Shown here: one piece after another, positions 55,901 through 64,000 of the stretch | Position numbering within the stretch: position 1 is the first letter of the stretch | How the letters are laid out: each line of letters begins with the position of its first letter | Source of the DNA: Corinectria fuckeliana | Taxonomy: Eukaryota; Ascomycota; Sordariomycetes; Hypocreales; Nectriaceae | Length of the DNA stretch: 64,000 bases | Assembly: GCA_019137255.1 (NCBI GenBank) | Contig: WPDH01000162.1 | Location: 119,711-183,710, forward strand | Direction: 5' to 3' | Notes under the pieces: generated by a model | Told to the model about the DNA's origin: nothing | Databases searched by the model: none | Seen by the model: the letters and a program-made list of their open reading frames with translations, nothing else | Position numbers and translations under genes: made by a program

Positions 55901-57546
55901 CATGGAGAAGGCTTCTGGCCAAGCTGAGCAGAGGCACCAAATGCTGAAGGGGCCTTTGACGCCGAGCCGAAAGCCGAAGCGCCAGGGGTAGAAAATGAAG
56001 ACGCAGAAGGCGCCGCCAAAGCCGGAGCTGGAACTGGAGCTTGAGCTGTACCAGGTCCATCCGCAGCCACCAGGCCTGGGTAGGTGCTGCCCTGCTTGAT
56101 AGAGTCGTTGTAAACAATCCACCACGAACAAAGCACACCCTCGTGGTTCAGGGCCCAGAATCCAGGGAGAGGCCCTGGCGACTCCTCGAGCTCAACGTCG
56201 GAAGGGATTGGCTTGTAAACCTTGTCCTTGCTTGACAGATCCAGCGCCACACCCACCGGGGTAGAGTCGTCCATGGAATCCGTCATTGGAAGAGTCGGTC
56301 GCTTAGTATCATCCAAGAACTCCGTTGTGGTGAAGACGCCAGTGATAGCATCAGCAAGCTTGTCGGTGGCCAGAGGAGCCTGCGACCGACTCAAGACACC
56401 CATCTCGGTCGCGGCAGTTGAAGATACGATGAGGAGATCTTGAATTGCAGGTGGGAAGTCTCGAAGCCGCAGGATCGAGTGATGAGGGGTCTTCTCTGAA
56501 CCGAACGGCTCAACTGGGTCGCTGGTCTTCTGGAAAGTAAACGAGGTCGGTGACTGTCGAGTAATTATATGATAAGTGGATGTTGGCGGGGACGCGTTGG
56601 ACGTATGAATGGATAGGAACAGGTTGTTTTCCAGCCACGCCAGAGTTGAGACTACCGCAAATATTAGTGTGTGGTTGTAGACCGGTTCCAAATGGACATA
56701 CCATGACAATCGCCCATATTAGGTGGTTTGGGAATTTCTCCCTTTCCGTCTCCTTCAGGGGTCATTTGATAAACCGTCCCATCCGCCAAGCCAGCGCATA
56801 GCTGCTTTCCTTTTGAACTCCAGCTAACGCAGCTAACCTGGGTCTTCAGAGGATTGCTGATCTGCCTCTCCTTCAAGTTGGCCATGTGCAGGTTGCCATT
56901 GTTGGTCACGATGGCACACAGCTCCGCCTTCTCTGGCGTTGGGTTGGGTATCAGCGCCCTCAGAGTCTCGCCGTTTGTCGACAATTCGAAGGCAGAGTTC
57001 GTGGAGTTCTGGAGAAGGCTCTGCACCTCGTAGACCGCCAGACCACCGCCGGATTCAGCGGACAGAATCAGGTAGTTCTCGTCGGCTGTGAAGTAGAGCT
57101 GGGAGACTCGCATCGGCATAGGGATCTTGAGCTGGGGCTCGAACGAGCGAACATCGGAGTCACCATCTTTGGGCACTTCGAAAGCTTTGCGGACGGATTC
57201 TGTCGTGGCGAGGATGACCTGGTCGGGCCCAGCGGCGGCGACAAGGCCTTTTCGGGAGGCGATGCTCAGGAGAGACGCAGTGGGAGCGGGAAGCGACGGC
57301 CACGGGGAGGTAAGGCGAACTTTCGCGTCGCCAGCGATGGACAGGAATCCGAGAGCCTGCGCGAAGAGATGGTGGTCAGAAATGCTCGCCCGACGACAAA
57401 CAGGCGGACGTAGAAGGCAAATCAACACGGAAAGCTGCACTCACCTCGGTCTGGATGGTCTCCAAATCAGGACCAGTATTCAGTCCTCCTGCTCCCGCCG
57501 TATTCCCAAGCATGGCGTTCCCGGAGTTGCCAAAGCTGAAAGCCAT
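52972..57546 (-). CDS. nup159: FG nucleoporin Nup159 (NUP214 homologue)
   Basis: Three exons (57546-57445, 57356-56702, 56651-52972) give 1478 residues. Nup159 sits on the cytoplasmic face of the nuclear pore, where its propeller docks Dbp5 for mRNA export. The start MAFSFGNSGNAMLG resembles other fungal nucleoporins. Residues about 35-430 form the beta-propeller (for example VSWSSKGKQLCAGLADGTVY). From about 460 to 860 there are many FG, FGS and GLFG-type motifs (FGASAQLGQK, GGLFGSQQ) in a Ser/Ala/Pro-rich sequence. The C-terminal 350 residues are charged coiled coil (LTREMHRLRAKQEDLKQIIM, NELRREFTRFSKLLAETEEA), the Nup82-binding part. The last residues are SVWNMEDIE. Intron phases agree. 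The gene is divergent from pup1. Confidence 0.94.
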
Positions 57547-58274
57547 GACTGAAGCGAAGTAGCCGGCCTTGAAGAGAGGACCCGAAGTTCATAAACTTGC
57601 CCTTTGCATGGGGCGGGTTGCAAGTGGCGACCGGGGAGTAGGTAGCAGACCTATTAGTAGCTCTGTCGCGCGCGGCTGGGGCTGATGGGCAATAATCTGG
57701 GGACCCGTGCTTCTGGGACCAGGCACAGCGAGACGTGATTGGCCAGCCAGACGCTGCTGAGTCCGGCCAAGAAAAAGCACCTAGAAATCAGCTACGAAGT
57801 AGACGGCGATGAAGTCGGCAAATTGGCGTGGATGTTGCGATTGAGGGCAGGATAGAACAAAGCGAGACCAAAATAAAGTCAAAAATGCACGTGCTGCGAA
57901 ACCTTCCCGTCGCGCTGCCATTCTCAGGCAACCAAGCTCCCTAGCATCACATCACGTGGGGAGAGTGCAGCCTGAACCTAGGTACCTACTTAGTAGTAAG
58001 TAGTAATTAGTGGTGGTGGTGGGCGGTCAGCCAATAATAAGGGCGCATCCCTTGCGGGAAGCAAGCTCGACTGCGTCCGTCTGCGGTCTGGAGGCAGCTT
58101 TTAGCCTCGTCATCAGCTCTGCCTTGTCAACCTCACTCTCACCACGAACAGCCCGACGACGACAACACCTCCGCAAAGTCTTCATCTCCCACAACACGTG
58201 TCCTACGACAAGTACGAACTTCGGCCCGTCGACAGAATTGGAATTTTAGATCGGGGGAAACGAGGTCATCCACG
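57547..58274. promoter_or_regulatory. Divergent promoter region of nup159 and pup1
   Basis: 728 bases between the two start codons, including a CCTAGGTACCTACTTAGTAG motif at about 57975-57998. No regulatory site is recognised with confidence. Confidence 0.5.
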
Positions 58275-59220
58275 ATGCCAGGCTTCGACTTCTCCAACTA
58301 CAACCGCAATGCGGCCCTGCACGCACGAGGAGTACCTCTCCCGAAGGCGACCAGCACGGGTACCACCATCGTAGGATGCATCTTTGATGGTGGTGTCGTG
58401 GTATGTGCTGCTCCTCTCCCCTTTCTCTTCGCCTCTGCTGCGACAGGCGGAGCTTTCGCCCCGTCATAATGGCCATCCCTCATATCTCTCCACGAACGAC
58501 AGCACAACGCTGACACAACCCCATCACCAGATCGCAGCCGATACCCGAGCCACATCCGGCCCCATCGTCGCCGACAAGAACTGCGAGAAGCTCCACTACA
58601 TCTCCCCTCAGATCTGGTGTGCGGGAGCCGGTACCGCCGCCGACACCGAGTTCACCACCGCCCTCATCTCCTCCCAGCTCGAGCTGCACTCGCTATCTAC
58701 CGGCCGCAAACCCCGCGTTGTCACCTGCATGACCCTCCTCAAGCAGCACCTCTTCCGGTACCAGGGCCACATCGGCGCCTACCTAGTCGTCGCCGGCTGC
58801 GACCCCACCGGCACTCACCTCTTCACCGTCCACGCACACGGCAGCACTGACAAGCTGCCCTACGTCACCATGGGCAGCGGTAGCTTGGCGGCCATGAGCG
58901 TTTTCGAGACCCAGTGGAAGCCCCAGCTGACCCAGGAGGATGCTGTCAAGCTGGCCAGTGACGCCATCATGGCCGGTATCTTCAACGATCTGGGTTCCGG
59001 ATCCAACGTGGATGTGGCCATCATTACCAAGGACAAGACGACGCTCAAGAGGAACTACATCAGGCCCAACGAGAAGAGCGCCAAGCTGCAAAGTTATGCC
59101 TTCCCCAAGGGCACAACAGCGGTGCTGAACGAGAAGGTTATTAGGAAGAACGACATCGGGCGCTACGTCACTGTGGAGGAGGTGCCTCTGGACGATTCGA
59201 AGATGGATGTCGACACCTGA
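58275..59220 (+). CDS. pup1: 20S proteasome subunit beta2 (Pup1/PSMB7), catalytic
   Basis: Two exons (58275-58400 and 58531-59220) give 271 residues. Beta2 carries the trypsin-like activity of the 20S proteasome. A propeptide of 29 residues ends in STG, with cleavage before Thr30, the N-terminal catalytic Thr of the mature subunit (TTIVGCIFDGGVV). Counting from that Thr, Asp17 lies in IAADTRA and Lys33 in NCEKLHYI, completing the catalytic set. Later motifs are GSGSLAAMSVFETQW and DLGSGSNVDV. The C-terminal extension (KNDIGRYVTVEEVPLDDSK) is the arm that wraps beta3 in the family. The intron (130 nt) joins GVV and IAAD exactly at the expected strand. The gene is divergent from nup159. Confidence 0.96.
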
Positions 59221-59856
59221 AGGGGCTGGATCCGCTTGGGTTGGTAGATGAGAGAGAGCATGGCTTTGTAATAACAACATCACATTCAGGCAAACTAGAA
59301 ACTGGAGCACTAAACTGGTCCTCATTTGATCTCTAGGGTTGTGATTGAAGCTGCGCCTTTGCAATGTCTCCATAATGCCTCTTTTTAAAAAGATAAAACG
59401 GGACCTGATGTTTTCCTACACACGGCCCTTCGGCCCTTCCAAAATGGTTATATGTGCAATAGAAACGGTACAAGAAATAAACAACAACAAAATACTTGAT
59501 GCGTGGTCCGAAAGCCCGACAGCACCAAGTCAAGCTCGAAAACCAAAATGGCATCCCATGTTGGGATAAATCAGCGCTATGTTCCCTTGCAATGAGCCCC
59601 CACAAACACAGAAGCCATTACTCTCAGCGTGTAATTAGCCCTCCACTCCCCTCGACAACTTCGAATACCAAGTTATTTGGTGTATAGTGTGCCAAGATGT
59701 GTAACGTATGCAGATGGCGCATTCAAGGACCGCATTTATATGCCAGGAACCTTGAATGCGACGCGATACAGCCGCCCAAAACTCCGATTAGATGGGTATG
59801 TTAAGAGTTCATGATCATTATTGTTTGATGTTGGTGATGTCTTTGGTGTTGGTGGC
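59221..59856. other. Convergent spacer between pup1 and the Sel1-like gene
   Basis: 3' flanks of both genes. It is A+T-richer than the coding sequence and has no supported gene. Confidence 0.6.
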
Positions 59857-62167
59857 TCATTTCCGGCCAAACATGGTCCTGGTCCGAGACTTGCTCCGAG
59901 CTTTCTTCTTGTCTTTCTTGGTTGTATCCGCGTCGTCCTCATTGTATTTAGACTTGTGAATCCTGCCACACTCGTTAATTAGTCATTGTCTATCTGCGTC
60001 GTCTTCAACCACTGAGAACTTACCAGCTGTTGCCAACCATGCTCATCCCCTTTGCTTCAGCCATTCGGTAGAACTTGGCGCTTTTTCTTAGGTTCTTCTT
60101 GCATCCTATGCCCTGTGCATAGCAGAATCCGGCTTCGGCTAGAGCATCCACATCGCCCCAGTCTGTTCATATGTTAGAGATGAGCGTGAAGGAGTTAACG
60201 AGAAACTTACTACCAGCGATCTCGAAGCATCGCAATGCCAGTGATTTGTCTTGTTCGATTCCCCATCCGTTCATGTGGCTCACTCCGAGTTCATAAATGC
60301 TGAGGGCAAACTGAGCTTTCCGGGTCCTTCTTTCAACAACGTCAACATGTTTGCCCTCCTTGACCTGATCCTCGTCATCCGCGATTTCGACACTCGCGTA
60401 CTCTGCCGCTTTCCTGAGCCATTCGACACCCTCCTTCTGGTTTGCCCGCATGCCCCATCCGTGGCGGCATGCAAGGGCATACAAGAGCATCGCGGTGGGG
60501 TCATTGAGCCTGGCCGCGTGCCGAAGATGATACGTAGACTCTTTAAGAGAACCGTTCTCGTGGCACTCTATCCCCTTGGACAAGTGTTCCTCGGCAGACA
60601 TCTCAGAGGCAGTAGGGGCTACAGAGCGAGGTGTAGGCGGCGGGCGTATAGTGCTAGCCGAGTCGCTTGTTGTGGTAGACACTGGCGTCCTTCCCCGGCC
60701 CCTAGGGATGTCCTCGGATGCGCGTCCTGCGCCTAGATTGGGTGAGGGATGCAAGGTGGGCACCTGGGGTGAGTTCTCGGACCGTACTTTTCTCAACTCG
60801 GTTGATGGCCTGGGCAGGGGGCTGTTGGGGGTCAAGGCCTCGTCAGGGATGTTCTTTGTGGAAGAGCTGGATGGTCGCGTTGGGGGCGATGGAGGAACAT
60901 CTGTGTTGATACGCTGAACGTTGCTTGGAGGAACCATTGGCTGCTCCCAGCGGAAGGATGCTGGCATCGGTTGCCCGTCGTCTTCGGTTCGTTGGATCGT
61001 CTTACCTCTAGGCAAGGAAAATTTGGAGTAAATATACGACTGGGCTCCCAATGGGACTCCGTTCTCATCTATTTGCTGGTCAAGGAAGGCCTCGCTGTGC
61101 ATGCTCACTGGTGTGTGGGCCGTATCATCAGCCAAGACGAATGAGGGCTGACTGTCGGAGGACGCCTGCCTCGAGGGCGAATCCATCGCCGGAGTCCCGG
61201 ATCTGCTAAGCGGCCGAGAAAAGTTAAAGGAAGGCCGAGGGAGAGCAGACGAATCCGACCCAACGGAGGGCGATCGGCGAAATGAACCAACAGCTGGCGA
61301 CGTCATGGCGCTCGTGAACGCGGCGCTTCCAGAAGACAGCTTTCGAGGCGGCAGGGAATGGAACGAGCCGGACATATTGCCAGATCCTTCCTCGTCCGTG
61401 GGCAATAGTGGCGAAGACATAATGCTCGACGATCTCCTTGGAAACAGAGCACGAGGGGGGGCAAGACCCATCTCATCAAATGAGCCTTGGTTCTGCTTGT
61501 GTTTCTCTGGAGAGCCGCCGATGGAGCCATTGGGGCGTGGTGAGGGCATGAAGAGAGAGTCTTCCTTTCGGGAGGGAGATGCCTCCAGATGTCTATCCGG
61601 TTGGGACTGAGTCTCGCTATGCAAGGGTGACGGAGATCGTTCTCTTCTCGCACCAAAGAATGGGTCGGGTTCGTCGATCTGGGACAAAGTGCGGCGGCCT
61701 CGCGATGGATCCCGAGGCGGAATTGCGGGAACACTGTCATCGGGGGTCGGAGGTATCCGGCTCATGCGCGGGTGCATGGACTTGGGACGATCGGCCTCGT
61801 CGGAGAAGGCATCCTCCAGCTCCGTCCTTAACCCGAGCCCGGAAGCACTGCGGGCGGGAGAATCGCCGTTCTCGGAAGCGGAGTCCTGGGACATGGAACG
61901 AAAGTACTCGGAACGACCTTGTACAATCAAGGGGCTTTCTACAGTCAGAGGAGGTAGACGACTCATCCTGTTACCCTCCTTGGCGCTTTCTTGCAATTGC
62001 CGGGCGAGCAGTCGACTTTGCATGGCAAAAGCATCCAAGGGAGAGAGCTCGGGGGGGGCCTCGCCGGCGACATGGACGCGAGGGGAGCGCAAAGGCTTGG
62101 AGATGGTGGAAAGCTTCGAATGATGCGATTCGGATCGCAGGTCCAGTAGGGATGGGCGTGTCGACAT
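59857..62167 (-). CDS. Sel1-repeat protein, Nif1/Dsf2-like
   Basis: Three exons (62167-60211, 60162-60024, 59962-59857) give 733 residues. The first 520 residues are Ser/Pro/Arg-rich and probably disordered, with many potential SP/TP phosphorylation sites. Sel1-like helical repeats start near residue 530 with AEEHLSKGIECHENGSLKES and continue through AMLLYALACRHGWGMRANQK, LSIYELGVSHMNGWGIEQDK and LAEAGFCYAQGIGCKKNLRK, to about residue 700. The basic tail is KKDKKKARSKSRTRTMFGRK. This resembles the fungal family of Nif1, an inhibitor of the Nim1/Cdr1 kinase in fission yeast, and budding yeast Dsf2. The name is by resemblance and the role here is inference. The start is placed at ATG 62167. All three exon phases agree (A|AC and TG|G). 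Introns are 48 and 61 nt. Confidence 0.87.
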
Positions 62168-62740
62168 GGTCGGGTCGGTCAATGTTGCAGCCCTGGTCTA
62201 GTCGTCGCGGCTTGTTTCCATGCGAGTAGAGCAGTAGATTCCAAAGCCAAGCAGAAGACAAGCAGGTGTGCGGCGCCACCGTCTATAGAGGTTGTTGGTG
62301 GAATTGGCAGATTAGTTGTATCGGTCTCTGGAATCCGGGATGTATCGATAGTAGCCTTCAAGCGATGCAGGTACAAAGCGAGGCCCGAGGGCTATGTCTT
62401 CCAGAAAGATGCAGTGGCGGACAAGGCGAAAGAATTTGGTGAGCGCATCCAGAAACGAGTGTCAGATTAAGCCGGTGGTTGTTGGTAGGCGACAAACGAG
62501 AGGGTGACAGATGTCGAGAGTGACAGACGGTTAGACTAGGTGAACCAAGCCAGAAATGATCGGCGGGGGCGTGACGAGATGTTGCGCTGGCTGTGCTATG
62601 TGCTATGCAGGCGCAGGATGGGCGGGCAACGGAACGAAGTTGTAGCGAGCAACGTCTGGTGCGTGTGTCTGTGGAAAGCAGACCAACGTTGTTGTTGATG
62701 ACGGGGTGGTGGCGGTCTCGTGGGGTGACAGGGCGATGAT

Positions 62741-62774
<34 letters not shown>
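62741..62774. repeat. 34-base poly-G tract
   Basis: An uninterrupted G run on the plus strand, which is C in the sense of the Sel1-like gene and lies about 575 bases upstream of its start codon. Its true length is doubtful, as with any long homopolymer in an assembly. Confidence 0.9.
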
Positions 62775-63235
62775 CGACTGGCAGGGCGGCGAGCGACAAA
62801 GGACGCCAGAGGATCGATCGACGGAGACGGTGGGATGGCGGCTGAGAAAGAGAGAGGTGAGAGGAGAATAAGAGGGTCGGGGTGTGTATAATAGCACGCC
62901 GCAAGGAGAAACAAGAGAGAGAGTGACTATGCCCACGGAGAAGAAGACAGGAGGACCAAGAAGGATGTAGGTACAGAGTTGATAGGTCGCAGTCTAGAGC
63001 CAAGGTTTAAGGTAGAGTCCGGTGAAGGAGCGGTACCTCTGGGCCCTTCTGGGGATCCGGCCTTTGTTTGGTTTGCGCTGGGGTGGGACCTCCAAACCAA
63101 ACAAGGCAATTAATTACCTTGGGCAAGGTACTTTGTACTCCCGGACAGTGCCCTGCAGATTGCAGACTCGGAACAACGATGGATTCGATGTGGAAAGAGT
63201 GGATAGGTATCTAGGCTACGTACATAGTAGTACGC

Positions 63236-63294
63236 CACGGATGGACCACGGATGGGTCTCAGATGGGTCACAGATGACTCTCTCATCACAGATG
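63236..63294. repeat. Degenerate tandem repeat of an ACGGATGG/CAGATGGG-type unit
   Basis: About five imperfect units of roughly 10-12 bases (ACGGATGGACC, ACGGATGGGTC, CAGATGGGTC, CAGATGACTC) next to a TACGTACATAGTAG motif. Confidence 0.6.
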
Positions 63295-63890
63295 TACGAA
63301 GTACGTACCTACGTAGGAGTCCTTAGATGGGTCTAGTAGATACAGTACATAGGTACCTCCTTACCTTAGTACCTACTAGTAAGGTATGGTACCTATTACT
63401 AGTACTAAGTATGCTTGGAAGTGCTAGGGCATTGCGGTGCGGTGCAGTGTAACCTCCGAAGAGTTCCAGTGGCCAACTTAGCGTCGGACAAGGCTTCCAG
63501 GGGAACGCCAGGGGATGGATGCCAGGGGCGTTATTACCTTATTACCACCTCCTTATGCTATGGAAGCCAATCCCCAACAATGCCTCCAGGGCTCCTCCCG
63601 CATGGCCGGGTGCTCATTAAGCTAGTTATTCTTTAGTGTCTCCCACATCCATCACATGTCTAAGATACTCTCCACTGTGTGCCTGTGCTGCGCAATGCTG
63701 ATATGCAGTCTGCTAAAAGGTATGCGGCAAACTCGCTGACTTTCCTTTCTTCCTTGCCTGGCGGACTTGTTGCGCCCAGGATAGAAGGACAATACACAGC
63801 CAGTCGGATAGTTGTTGCAGCCTACTTCAGTATCAGTCAGTCGCCTGTCCGCGTAAGACATGGACCCAAGCCGATTGGTATTGAAGGCGA

Positions 63891-63924
63891 CGTACGTACC
63901 TACCTACCTACCTACCTAGGTACG
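63891..63924. repeat. (ACCT)n tetranucleotide repeat with palindromic ends
   Basis: CGTACGTA, then about five copies of CCTA/ACCT, then CCTAGGTACG. The ends are mirror-complementary, so the block reads alike on both strands. Confidence 0.85.
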
Positions 63925-63954
63925 TTGGACGAATTTAATCCAGTGTGCAAGTGC

Positions 63955-64000
<46 letters not shown>
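63955..64000. repeat. (AGT)n trinucleotide repeat, cut by window end
   Basis: At least 15 perfect copies of AGT/GTA run to the last base of the window, so the full length is unknown. Confidence 0.9.

Larger units (their letters stand above)
62168..64000. other. Terminal spacer and leader of the Sel1-like gene
   Basis: From 62168 to about 62950 the minus strand is pyrimidine-rich and is the likely leader and promoter of the Sel1-like gene. From about 63100 on there is a dense cluster of GTAC/TACCTA motifs and short repeats, with no supported gene to the window end. Confidence 0.55.

Noticed and set aside
63891..64000. Possible telomere or subtelomere from the ACCT and AGT repeats
   Set aside because: The fungal telomere unit TTAGGG/CCCTAA is absent, and the repeats are ordinary microsatellites.

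Overview
This window is ordinary nuclear chromosome of a filamentous ascomycete, most likely a Sordariomycete (Pezizomycotina). The evidence is short GT-AG introns (about 48-190 nt) with CTAAC or CTGAC-like branch sites, coding regions richer in G+C than the spacers, pyrimidine-rich leaders before start codons, and a gene set with fungal versions of HapB, a TRPY/Yvc1 channel, an Mtq2-type methyltransferase, Pso2, Tel2, Nup159 and a Nif1-like Sel1 protein. I cannot name the genus from sequence alone. No rRNA, tRNA, CRISPR array or intact transposon was recognised.

Layout. 1-16.4 kb is gene-poor. The only gene I can support there is a 239-residue Ser/Pro-rich protein on the minus strand (2384-3103). 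The rest is spacer, simple repeats and pyrimidine-rich leader DNA running into hapB (16390-17334). 18.8-25 kb carries an APH-fold kinase, the TRP-type vacuolar Ca2+ channel, a 103-residue Cys-rich protein and the eRF1 methyltransferase mtq2. 25-34 kb carries smD1, cul3, lsm2 and pso2/snm1. 34-45 kb carries a DUF7053-like protein, a 7TM receptor, a ceramide synthase (lag1) and a germinal-centre kinase. 45-52.7 kb carries tel2, the NEDD8 E1 subunit uba3, the RNA polymerase I/III subunit rpc40 and a tiny two-exon gene (53 residues). 53-62 kb carries nup159, the proteasome beta2 subunit pup1 and a Sel1/Nif1-like protein. The last 1.8 kb is spacer full of TACCTA/GTAC-type motifs and ends in a trinucleotide repeat cut by the window edge.

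Functionally these are mostly housekeeping genes. Two themes recur. NEDD8 conjugation is represented by the E1 subunit uba3 and a neddylation substrate, cul3. The Sm/Lsm ring family is represented by smD1 and lsm2 on either side of cul3. Genes are arranged in divergent pairs (smD1/cul3, pso2/DUF7053-like, tel2/uba3, nup159/pup1) and convergent pairs (mtq2/smD1, lsm2/pso2, kinase/tel2, uba3/rpc40, 53-aa gene/nup159). Exon structures were worked out by hand from splice signals, reading phase and family alignment from memory. All spliced coding lengths given here are multiples of three.

I did not find a convincing new biological system. The observations most worth checking are a 6-nt micro-exon in uba3, twin PIP-box-like repeats at the N-terminus of Pso2, the 53-residue two-exon gene, a G18 run inside an rpc40 intron, and a dispersed family of short palindromic TACCTAGGTA/TACGTA-type motifs between genes.
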